Shown in pieces: positions 1-6,184 of a DNA stretch of 9,889 nt. The DNA lies in NCBI GenBank assembly GCA_964487155.1, contig CAZAQB010000121.1, positions 1 to 9,889 of the forward strand. The letters run 5' to 3'. The notes beneath the pieces were generated by a model. The model was not told the DNA's origin, ran no database searches, and saw nothing but the letters and a program-made list of their open reading frames with translations. Within the stretch, counting starts at the first letter, position 1. Each line of letters opens with the position of its first letter. The DNA is from CAZAQB01 sp964487155 (GTDB lineage Bacteria > Pseudomonadota > Gammaproteobacteria > Nitrococcales > Nitrococcaceae). The position numbers and the translations under genes were made by a program.

Positions 1-54
1 CAGTCCTCAGTCCTCAGTCCTCAGTCCTCAGTCCTCAGTCCTCAGTCCTCAGTC
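1..54. repeat. Heptanucleotide tandem array, unit CAGTCCT
   Basis: Seven perfect head-to-tail copies of CAGTCCT fill positions 1-49, followed by a partial copy (CAGTC, 50-54). The array begins at the window edge, so its true length is unknown. It is non-coding and ends 25 bp beyond the 3' end of the minus-strand regulator gene. A 7-bp period is not a multiple of three, so a copy-number change would not preserve frame if it were coding. Its role is unknown; length variation by slippage is plausible. Confidence 0.95.
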
Positions 55-79
55 ATTCGCCCAAGAACCACCCGCCGGC

Positions 80-1006
80 TCAGCCCAGCTCCGGCATCTC
101 GACCATACCGGCCGCGTTGGCGATGACGAACTCCCGGAAGGCCTGGCCCAGGGGCGAGAGCCGCTTGCCCTGGCGGTATACCAGGTACCAGCGCCGGCGG
201 ATGGGGAAGCCCTCGGCGCGCAGCACCTGCAGGCGTCCTGCCGCCAGGTCGGGACCGAGGGTGCAGGCCGGGATCACGCTCAGGCCAAGCCCCGCGGCCA
301 CTGCCTCCTTGATGGCGTCACTGTCGGCGATCTCCACCCGGATCTGCGGCTCCACCCGAGCGTCCCGGAACAGCCGCTCCATGGCCGCCCGGGTGCCGGA
401 GCCATGCTCCCGCACCACGAACGGCTGGCCCGCCAGGTCCAGCAGGGACACCGGCTGGTGGGCTGCCAGCGGGTGGCCGGCCGCCGCGATCAGCACCAGG
501 GGGTTGGCCATGATTGGCGTGGCCTCAAGGTCCAGCTCCGGCGGCGGCTGACCCATGATCGCCAGATCCCGGTCGTTGGCCGCGAGCTGGGCCAGCAGCA
601 CGCTGCGGTTGGTGACGTCCAGGCGGATGGTGGCGCCGGGGTGCTCGCCCATGAAGGCGGCCAGCAGCCGGCTGGAGAATCCCGCCGCCGTGCTCGCCAC
701 CGAGACCGATATGGTGCCCCGGGAAATGTCCTTCATCTGGGCCAGCACTTCGGCGGCCTCGTGCAGTTCCCGGAACACCGCTTCGGTGCGCACCAGCAGC
801 TCACGGCCGGCCTCGGTGAGATAGACCTTGCGGCCCACCTGCTCGAACAGTGGCAGCCCGACCACCTGCTCCAGGCGCTGCACCTGCAGCGACACGGCGG
901 GCTGGGTCAGGTGCAGCTCCCGGGCCGCCCCGGAGAAGCTCAGCAGCCGCGCCACACGGTTGTAGATGGCCATCTGGCGCAGGGTCAGGTGGTGCGGGTT
1001 GAACAT
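80..1006 (-). CDS. cbbR: CbbR, LysR-type regulator of the CBB operon
   Basis: LysR-type transcription factor, 308 residues from the ATG at 1006. The N-terminal winged helix-turn-helix spans roughly residues 7-67; LSFSGAARELHLTQPAVS at 22-39 is the recognition part. A linker helix follows, then a periplasmic-binding-protein-like effector domain from about residue 97 to the end. DLAIMGQPP (147-155) resembles the effector domain of known CbbR proteins. The gene is divergent from cbbL across a short AT-rich gap, the classic arrangement in which CbbR binds the gap, activates cbbLS and controls its own gene. Known CbbR proteins sense metabolites such as RuBP or NADPH; which one acts here cannot be read. 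Start choice: an in-frame GTG at 1033 and ATG at 1021 would add 9 or 5 residues, but the ATG at 1006 has a GAGG nine bases upstream and gives the usual CbbR N-terminus. Family call is firm; the cbb-specific name rests on context and resemblance. Confidence 0.93.
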   Translation of the reverse strand: MFNPHHLTLRQMAIYNRVARLLSFSGAARELHLTQPAVSLQVQRLEQVVGLPLFEQVGRKVYLTEAGRELLVRTEAVFRELHEAAEVLAQMKDISRGTISVSVASTAAGFSSRLLAAFMGEHPGATIRLDVTNRSVLLAQLAANDRDLAIMGQPPPELDLEATPIMANPLVLIAAAGHPLAAHQPVSLLDLAGQPFVVREHGSGTRAAMERLFRDARVEPQIRVEIADSDAIKEAVAAGLGLSVIPACTLGPDLAAGRLQVLRAEGFPIRRRWYLVYRQGKRLSPLGQAFREFVIANAAGMVEMPELG

Positions 1007-1114
1007 GGCATCCAGCCTCATCTCGGCCAACACATTACTAATAGTATATAGATAATCGTCTCATAATAAATTTTATCTTATGTCTTGGCGAGGCTATCGT
1101 ACCAGCATCCAAAC

Positions 1115-1128
1115 CGGGCCGAGGCCCG
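1115..1128 (+). other. GC hairpin in the cbbL 5' leader
   Basis: CGGGCC (1115-1120) and GGCCCG (1123-1128) form a perfect inverted repeat separated by GA. This gives a compact five-pair stem with a CGAG tetraloop. It ends nine bases before the AAGGAG ribosome binding site of cbbL. If transcribed, it could stabilise the 5' end of the operon mRNA or tune initiation on cbbL. There is no U-tract, so it is not an intrinsic terminator. Function is inferred. Confidence 0.5.
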
Positions 1129-1137
1129 ATCAACCCC

Positions 1138-1143
1138 AAGGAG
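1138..1143 (+). promoter_or_regulatory. cbbL ribosome binding site (decides start)
   Basis: AAGGAG lies eight bases before the ATG at 1152. The reading frame is open back to an ATG at 1080, but that codon follows an AT-rich stretch with no Shine-Dalgarno sequence. This site therefore fixes the start at 1152. Confidence 0.85.
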
Positions 1144-1151
1144 CCGCCGCC

Positions 1152-2603
1152 ATGGCCTGGAAAGAGACCGCCCCCGACCGCTACAAGTCCGGCGTGATTC
1201 CCTACAAGAACATGGGCTACTGGGAGCCGGACTACGAGCCGGCCGACACCGACATCATCGCCCTGTTCCGCATCACGCCGCAGCCGGGTGTCGATCCCGA
1301 GGAGGCCGCTGCCGCCGTGGCCGGGGAGTCCTCCACCGCCACCTGGACAGTGGTCTGGACCGACCGGCTTACCGACGCCGAGCGCTACCGGGCGAAGGCC
1401 TACAAGGTGGAAGCGGTGCCCGGCAGCACGGAGCAGTACTTCGCCTGGATCGCCTACGACCTGGATCTCTTCGAGCCCGGCTCGGTGGCGAACCTCACCG
1501 CCTCGATCATCGGCAACGTGTTCGGCTTCAAGGCAGTCAAGGCTCTGCGCCTGGAGGACATGCGCCTGCCGGTGGCCTTTGTTAAGACCTTCAACGGCCC
1601 GCCCACCGGCATCGTCGTGGAGCGCGAGCGCCTCGACAAGTTCGGCCGGCCGCTGCTGGGGGCCACCACCAAGCCCAAGCTGGGCCTGTCCGGGCGCAAC
1701 TACGGCCGGGTGGTCTACGAGGCCCTGCGCGGCGGGCTGGATTTCGTCAAGGACGACGAGAACATCAACTCCCAGCCCTTCATGCACTGGCGTGACCGCT
1801 TCCTGTTCTGCATGGAGGCGGTGAACCGGGCGTCTGCCGCCACCGGCGAGGTGAAAGGCCACTACCTGAACGTCACCGCCGCCACCATGGAGGACATGTA
1901 CGAGCGCGCGGAATTCGCCAAGGAACTGGGCTCGGCGATCGTCATGATCGACCTGGTGATTGGCTATACCGCCATCCAGTCCATGGCCAACTGGGCCCGG
2001 CGCAATGACGTGATCCTGCATCTGCACCGGGCCGGGCACAGCACCTATACCCGGCAGAAGAGCCACGGCGTGGCATTCCGGGTGATCGCCAAGTGGATGC
2101 GGCTGGCCGGCGTCGATCACATCCATGCCGGTACCGTGGTGGGCAAGCTGGAGGGCGACCCCCGCACGACCGCCGGCGTCTACGACACCCTGCGGGAGAC
2201 CCGCACCGAGGCCAACCTTGAGCACGGCCTGTTCTTCGACCAGGACTGGGGCGGCCTGAACCGGGTCATGCCGGTGGCCTCCGGCGGTATCCACGCCGGG
2301 CAGATGCACCAGTTGATCACCTACTTCGGCGAGGACGTGGTGCTGCAGTTCGGCGGCGGCACCATCGGCCATCCCCAGGGCATCGCGGCCGGCGCCACCG
2401 CCAACCGGGTGGCCCTGGAGGCCATGATCCTGGCCCGCAACGAGGGCCGCGACATCTGGAACGAGGGCCCGGAGATCCTGGATGCCGCCGCCCGTAACTG
2501 CCCGTCGCTGCGCGAGGCGCTGACGGTCTGGAAGGACATCACCTTCAACTACGAGTCCACCGACACGCCGGACTTCCAGGTCACGGCCACCAACGCCGGC
2601 TGA
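1152..2603 (+). CDS. cbbL: RuBisCO large subunit, red-type form IC
   Basis: Catalytic subunit of ribulose-1,5-bisphosphate carboxylase/oxygenase, 483 residues, the usual length for form IC. It carboxylates RuBP to two 3-phosphoglycerates in an L8S8 complex. The N-terminal domain (about 1-145) supplies E59 and N122; the TIM barrel follows. Active-site residues are intact: K174 and K176 (TTKPKLG), K200 (the lysine carbamylated by CO2) with D202 and E203 binding Mg2+, H292-R293, H325, and loop-6 K332 in GTVVGKLEG. The sequence GHSTYTRQKSHGVAFRVIAKW, just before H325, and the ending TFNYESTDTPDF are red-type (proteobacterial/red-algal) features rather than cyanobacterial-type ones. The exposed C-terminal tail is the part of red-type RuBisCO that CbbX pulls on. 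It is the first gene of the operon, 30 bp before cbbS. Form IC versus ID is assigned from the bacterial context; a tree would settle it. No truncation or missing catalytic residue. Confidence 0.98.
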   Translation: MAWKETAPDRYKSGVIPYKNMGYWEPDYEPADTDIIALFRITPQPGVDPEEAAAAVAGESSTATWTVVWTDRLTDAERYRAKAYKVEAVPGSTEQYFAWIAYDLDLFEPGSVANLTASIIGNVFGFKAVKALRLEDMRLPVAFVKTFNGPPTGIVVERERLDKFGRPLLGATTKPKLGLSGRNYGRVVYEALRGGLDFVKDDENINSQPFMHWRDRFLFCMEAVNRASAATGEVKGHYLNVTAATMEDMYERAEFAKELGSAIVMIDLVIGYTAIQSMANWARRNDVILHLHRAGHSTYTRQKSHGVAFRVIAKWMRLAGVDHIHAGTVVGKLEGDPRTTAGVYDTLRETRTEANLEHGLFFDQDWGGLNRVMPVASGGIHAGQMHQLITYFGEDVVLQFGGGTIGHPQGIAAGATANRVALEAMILARNEGRDIWNEGPEILDAAARNCPSLREALTVWKDITFNYESTDTPDFQVTATNAG

Positions 2604-2633
2604 ACCCGGCCACCGATCAAGGGAGCCAGAACC

Positions 2634-3053
2634 ATGCGTATCACCCAGGGACAATTCTCTTTCCTGCCCGACCTGACCGACGATCAGATCGCCGCCCAGG
2701 TGCGCTATGCCCTGAAGCAGGGCTGGGCGCTCGCGGTGGAGTACACCGACGACCCTCACCCGCGCAACACCTACTGGGAGATGTGGGGCGCGCCCCTGTT
2801 CGACCTGCACGACCCGGAGGGCGTGATGGAGGAGGTGCGCGGCTGCCGCAACGCCTTCCCCCGTCAGTACGTGCGGGTGCTGGCCTTCGACTCCCGCAGC
2901 GGCTGGGAAACCCCCCGCATGGGCTTCATCGTCAACCGCCCGCCCGAAGAGCCGGGCTTCCGGGTGGACCGCGAGGAAGGCCCAGGGCGCATCCAGCGCT
3001 ACTCCATCCACAGTTACGCCACCGAGCGTCCAGAGGGTGGGCGCTACGACTGA
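2634..3053 (+). CDS. cbbS: RuBisCO small subunit, red-type form IC
   Basis: Small subunit that caps the RuBisCO L8 core to form L8S8. It is 139 residues, longer than cyanobacterial-type small subunits because of a C-terminal extension (roughly residues 108-139, rich in charged residues, ending EGGRYD). In red-type enzymes this extension forms a beta-hairpin lining the central solvent channel and substitutes for assembly factors. The conserved N-terminus (TQGQFSFLPDLTDDQI) and WALAVEYTDDPHPRNTYWEMWG (31-52) are typical of the family. The start follows AAGGGAG (2619-2625) at an eight-base spacing. It lies 30 bp after cbbL and 59 bp before cbbX, so the three are almost certainly cotranscribed. 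Complete, with no anomalies. Confidence 0.97.
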   Translation: MRITQGQFSFLPDLTDDQIAAQVRYALKQGWALAVEYTDDPHPRNTYWEMWGAPLFDLHDPEGVMEEVRGCRNAFPRQYVRVLAFDSRSGWETPRMGFIVNRPPEEPGFRVDREEGPGRIQRYSIHSYATERPEGGRYD

Positions 3054-3100
3054 GGCCCGGGCGGCGGCGACATCCGCATCCCCCGGACCCGGCGGCCAAC

Positions 3101-3105
3101 GGGAG
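3101..3105 (+). promoter_or_regulatory. cbbX ribosome binding site (decides start)
   Basis: GGGAG lies seven bases before the ATG at 3113. The cbbX frame is open upstream through part of cbbS. This site, and the loss of family resemblance before the ATG, place the start at 3113 after the cbbS stop. Confidence 0.75.
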
Positions 3106-3112
3106 ATCAGGC

Positions 3113-4027
3113 ATGGCCGAGCAAGGTAAAACCAGCGCCAGCGCCGAGACTGTGGAACTGGACAGCGAGGCCGTGCGCCCGCTGTTGGAGCGCCTGGACC
3201 GGGAACTGGTGGGCCTCGCCCCGGTGAAGCGGCGCATCGCGGAGATCGCCGCCCTGCTGCTGGTGGAGCGGGCGCGGCGCAGCCTGGGCCTGACGGCGGA
3301 GCCGCCCACCCTGCACATGTCCTTCACCGGCAAGCCGGGTACCGGCAAGACCACCGTGGCCCAGCGCATGGGGGAGATCCTGCGGGGTTTGGGCTACCTG
3401 GAAAAGGGCCACCTGGTTAGCGCCACCCGGGACGACCTGGTGGGCCAGTACATCGGCCACACCGCGCCCAAGACCAAGGAGATGATCAAGCGCGCCCTGG
3501 GCGGTGTGCTGTTCATCGACGAGGCCTACTACCTGTACCGCCCGGAGAACGAGCGCGACTACGGTCAGGAGGCGGTGGAGATCCTGCTGCAGGCCATGGA
3601 GGAGCACCGCGACCGCCTGGTGGTCATCCTGGCGGGCTACGGTGACCGCATGGAGCAGTTCTTCCGCTCCAACCCGGGCTTCCATTCCCGGGTGGCTCAC
3701 CACATCGAGTTCCCCGACTACGCGCCGGACGAACTGATGACCATCGGCGAGAAGATGCTTGAGGAGCAGGGCTACCAGTTCGCCCCTGCCGCCCGGGAGG
3801 CCTTCGTCGACTACCTGAGCCGGCGCATGGCCCAGCCCCATTTCGCCAACGCCCGCTCGGTGCGCAACGCCCTGGACCGCTTCCGGCTGCGCCAGGCGGG
3901 ACGGCTGTTCCATCAGGGGGGTGCCCTGGGGGCGGCGGAGCTGACCACCATCGAGGCGGACGACATTCTGGCCAGCCGGGTGTTCCGGCAGCCCGATACC
4001 CGCGCCGACCCCGGTCCCGGGGACTGA
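3113..4027 (+). CDS. cbbX: CbbX, AAA+ activase of red-type RuBisCO
   Basis: AAA+ ATPase that reactivates RuBisCO blocked by tightly bound sugar phosphates such as RuBP. It forms a hexameric ring that engages the C-terminus of the large subunit. The protein is 304 residues. Walker A is GKPGTGKT (73-80). The pore-loop motif YIGHTA (113-118) carries the tyrosine that grips the substrate peptide. Walker B is VLFIDEAYY (132-140) with D136 and E137. ILAGYGDRM (172-180) is the sensor-1 region, R193 is a candidate arginine finger, and NARSVRNALDR (246-256) is the sensor-2 region. In known CbbX, RuBP binding triggers ring formation, so the gene reports substrate-linked control of RuBisCO. Its position right behind cbbLS is the standard red-type arrangement and matches the form IC large subunit; green-type operons carry CbbQ/CbbO instead. 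All nucleotide-binding residues are present. Confidence 0.96.
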   Translation: MAEQGKTSASAETVELDSEAVRPLLERLDRELVGLAPVKRRIAEIAALLLVERARRSLGLTAEPPTLHMSFTGKPGTGKTTVAQRMGEILRGLGYLEKGHLVSATRDDLVGQYIGHTAPKTKEMIKRALGGVLFIDEAYYLYRPENERDYGQEAVEILLQAMEEHRDRLVVILAGYGDRMEQFFRSNPGFHSRVAHHIEFPDYAPDELMTIGEKMLEEQGYQFAPAAREAFVDYLSRRMAQPHFANARSVRNALDRFRLRQAGRLFHQGGALGAAELTTIEADDILASRVFRQPDTRADPGPGD

Positions 4028-4070
4028 AGCGGGCCGCCTTGCCGGGCCCCGACGACTTGGCGAGAATGGC

Positions 4071-4084
4071 GCGGCCCCGGCCGC
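4071..4084 (+). other. GC hairpin in the cbbX-tkt spacer
   Basis: GCGGC-CCCG-GCCGC is a perfect five-pair stem with a four-base loop, lying 21 bases before the transketolase ribosome binding site in the 92-bp spacer 4028-4119. A second pairing, GGGCC (4031-4035) with GGCCC (4045-4049), sits just upstream. No T-tract follows, so neither looks like an intrinsic terminator. They may mark a processing or stability boundary between the cbbLSX part and the downstream metabolic genes, but high GC makes chance stems common. Confidence 0.35.
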
Positions 4085-4105
4085 CGCCCCGCCCCCTGTC
4101 AATCC

Positions 4106-4110
4106 AGGAG
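4106..4110 (+). promoter_or_regulatory. Transketolase ribosome binding site (decides start)
   Basis: AGGAG lies nine bases before the ATG at 4120. The frame is open back to a TTG at 4039, but the intervening codons are proline- and arginine-rich and unlike any transketolase N-terminus. This site and the family alignment set the start at 4120. Confidence 0.8.
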
Positions 4111-4119
4111 ACTGAACCG

Positions 4120-6123
4120 ATGCCCTCCCGACGCCATCTGGCCAACGCCATCCGCGCCCTCGCCATGGACGCGGTGCAGCGGGCCAACTCCGGCCACCCT
4201 GGCGCGCCCATGGGCATGGCCGACATCGCCGAGGTGCTGTGGAACGACTTTCTGCGCCACAACCCGGCCAATCCGGACTGGTTCAACCGCGACCGCTTCG
4301 TGCTCTCCAACGGCCACGGTTCCATGCTGCAGTACGCGCTGCTGCACCTCTGCGGCTACGACGTCTCCATCGACGATCTGAAGAAGTTCCGCCAGCTCCA
4401 TTCCAAGACCCCGGGCCACCCGGAGCGCGGCGACACCCCCGGTGTCGAGACCACTACCGGCCCGCTGGGCCAGGGGCTTGCCAACGCCGTCGGCATGGCC
4501 CTGGCGGAGAAAGTGCTGGCCGCCCAGTTCAACCGGCCCGGCCACGACATCGTCGACCATTACACGTACTGCTTCCTGGGCGACGGCTGCCTGATGGAGG
4601 GCGTCTCCCACGAGGCCTGCTCCCTGGCGGGCACCCTGGGCCTGGGCAAGCTGATCTGCGTCTACGACGACAACGGCATCTCCATCGACGGCAAAGTCGA
4701 GGGCTGGTTCACCGACGATACCCCGGCGCGCTTCGCCGCCTACGGCTGGCACGTGGTGCCCGAGGTGGACGGCCACGACGCCGAGGCGGTGCGCGCCGCC
4801 CTGGAGCGGGCCCGGGCCGAGACCGGCCGGCCGTCGCTGATCTGCGCCAAGACCGTGATCGGCTTCGGCGCCCCCAACGTCTGCGGCACCCATGGCGTGC
4901 ACGGCGCGCCCCTGGGCGAGACCGAGATCGAGGCCACCCGGGAATATCTCGGCTGGACGCACCCGCCCTTCGAGGTGCCCGGCGAGGTCTACGAGGGCTT
5001 CGATGCCCGGGGCCGGGGCGCAGGGCTGGAGCAGCAGTGGGACGCGGCCCTGGCGGACTACCGCCGGGCCCACCCCGAGCACGCCGCCGACCTGCAACGG
5101 CGCATCGCCGGCGAGCTGCCCGCCTCCTGGGAGCGCCACGTGGCCGATCTGCTGGACCGCCTCCAGGACGAGGGCAAGGACGTGGCCACCCGCAAGGCGT
5201 CCCAGGCGGTGCTGAATTCCCTGGGGCCGTTCCTGCCCGAGCTGTTCGGCGGCTCCGCCGATCTCACCGGCTCCAACAACACCTGGTGGGACGACTGCAC
5301 CGCCGTCACCCGCGACGACGGCGACGGCAACTACCTGTTCTACGGCGTGCGCGAGTTCGCCATGACCGCCATCGCCAACGGCATCGCCCTGCACGGCGGC
5401 CTGCTGCCCTACACCGCGACCTTCCTGGTGTTCTCGGATTACGCCCGCAACGCGGTGCGCATGGCCTCCCTGATGGGCGTGCGCCAGGTGCTGGTCTACA
5501 CCCACGACAGCATCGGCCTGGGGGAAGACGGCCCCACCCACCAGCCCATCGAGCACCTCTGGGCATTGCGGCTGATTCCCGGCCTCAGCCTGTGGCGGCC
5601 CTGCGACGCGGTGGAAACCGCCGCCGCCTGGCGTGCAGGCCTGGAACGGCGCTCTGGTCCCACGGCGCTGTGCCTTTCCCGCCAGAACCTGCCCCACCAA
5701 CCCCGCTCGGCGGCCCAGCTGGAGGCCGTGGCCCGGGGCGGCTACGTGCTGCGCGAGGCCGAGGGCGAGCCGGAGGTGGTGCTGATGGGCACCGGCTCCG
5801 AGCTGGCCCTGGCGGTGGAGGCGGCCGAGGCGCTCACCGCCGAGGGCCGCCGGGTGCGGGTAGTCTCGATGCCCAGCGTGGACGTGTTCCTGGCCCAGGA
5901 CGAGTCCTACCGCCGGCAGGTGCTGGGGGCCGAGGACCTGCTGCCCCGGGTGGCCGTGGAAGCCGGGGCTCCGCTGGGATGGTATACGCTTGTGGGGTCT
6001 CGGGGGGCGGTGCTGGGGATCGAAGGTTTCGGCGCCTCGGCACCGGCACCGGAGGTCTACCGCCACGTCGGGCTCACCGCGGAGGCCGTGGCGAACGCCG
6101 CAAGGGGTCTGCTGGCGGGCTGA
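4120..6123 (+). CDS. tkt: Transketolase
   Basis: Thiamine-diphosphate enzyme that transfers two-carbon ketol units between sugar phosphates. In the CBB cycle it makes xylulose-5-phosphate with erythrose-4-phosphate or ribose-5-phosphate during RuBP regeneration. It is 667 residues, normal for bacterial transketolase. The N-terminal pyrophosphate domain carries H26 (NSGHPGAPMG), H66 (SNGHGSM), H100, and the cofactor motif running from GDG (154-156) to N185. H260-type residues lie in GTHGVHGAP (256-264). The central pyrimidine domain has GSADLTGSN (378-386), R411-E412 where E412 is the catalytic glutamate, and THDSIGLGEDGPTHQP (461-476) with H462 and H474. R521 in SRQNLP is the phosphate-binding arginine. 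The C-terminal domain is complete, with the stop at 6121. It is also called cbbT when in a cbb operon. It lies 92 bp after cbbX and 61 bp before gap, all on one strand. Confidence 0.97.
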   Translation: MPSRRHLANAIRALAMDAVQRANSGHPGAPMGMADIAEVLWNDFLRHNPANPDWFNRDRFVLSNGHGSMLQYALLHLCGYDVSIDDLKKFRQLHSKTPGHPERGDTPGVETTTGPLGQGLANAVGMALAEKVLAAQFNRPGHDIVDHYTYCFLGDGCLMEGVSHEACSLAGTLGLGKLICVYDDNGISIDGKVEGWFTDDTPARFAAYGWHVVPEVDGHDAEAVRAALERARAETGRPSLICAKTVIGFGAPNVCGTHGVHGAPLGETEIEATREYLGWTHPPFEVPGEVYEGFDARGRGAGLEQQWDAALADYRRAHPEHAADLQRRIAGELPASWERHVADLLDRLQDEGKDVATRKASQAVLNSLGPFLPELFGGSADLTGSNNTWWDDCTAVTRDDGDGNYLFYGVREFAMTAIANGIALHGGLLPYTATFLVFSDYARNAVRMASLMGVRQVLVYTHDSIGLGEDGPTHQPIEHLWALRLIPGLSLWRPCDAVETAAAWRAGLERRSGPTALCLSRQNLPHQPRSAAQLEAVARGGYVLREAEGEPEVVLMGTGSELALAVEAAEALTAEGRRVRVVSMPSVDVFLAQDESYRRQVLGAEDLLPRVAVEAGAPLGWYTLVGSRGAVLGIEGFGASAPAPEVYRHVGLTAEAVANAARGLLAG

Positions 6124-6184
6124 GTCCCGGCGCCGGTGGCATCCGGTGGCCGCCCCCAATCCTTTCTGAAACTCGGAGGCAAGC

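Larger units (their letters stand above)
1007..1151. promoter_or_regulatory. Divergent cbbR-cbbL control region with AT-rich island
   Basis: This is the only spacer between the divergent cbbR and cbbL genes and must hold both promoters. Positions 1034-1083 are 82% A+T (41 of 50) inside a strongly GC-rich window. Within it are two odd-centred 11-bp palindromes, TACTAATAGTA (1036-1046) and ATAAATTTTAT (1066-1076), with centres 30 bp apart. There are also inverted pairs CATAA-N11-TTATG (1062-1082) and GATAA-N17-TTATC (1051-1077). LysR-type proteins bind short AT-rich dyads upstream of divergent genes, so this is the likely CbbR operator. A TATACT on the minus strand (1048-1043) could be a -10 box for cbbR. 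I find no convincing -35/-10 pair for cbbL, as expected for an activator-dependent promoter. Exact operators and start sites are inference. Confidence 0.6.

Noticed and set aside
1..54. CRISPR array
   Set aside because: The units are 7 bp and contiguous, without spacers, which is a simple tandem repeat.
1080..1151. 24-residue N-terminal extension of CbbL from the ATG at 1080
   Set aside because: No ribosome binding site precedes that ATG, the residues do not resemble any RuBisCO N-terminus, and AAGGAG at 1138-1143 clearly serves the ATG at 1152.
1038..3011. 657-codon open frame on the minus strand across cbbL and cbbS
   Set aside because: It is a shadow of GC-rich coding sequence. The protein is a low-complexity mix of G, H, V, L and A with no recognisable domain, and the plus strand encodes two complete RuBisCO subunits.
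1152..3053. Carboxysome-associated form IA RuBisCO
   Set aside because: The large subunit is red-type, the small subunit has the long C-terminal extension, CbbX follows, and no shell genes are present.
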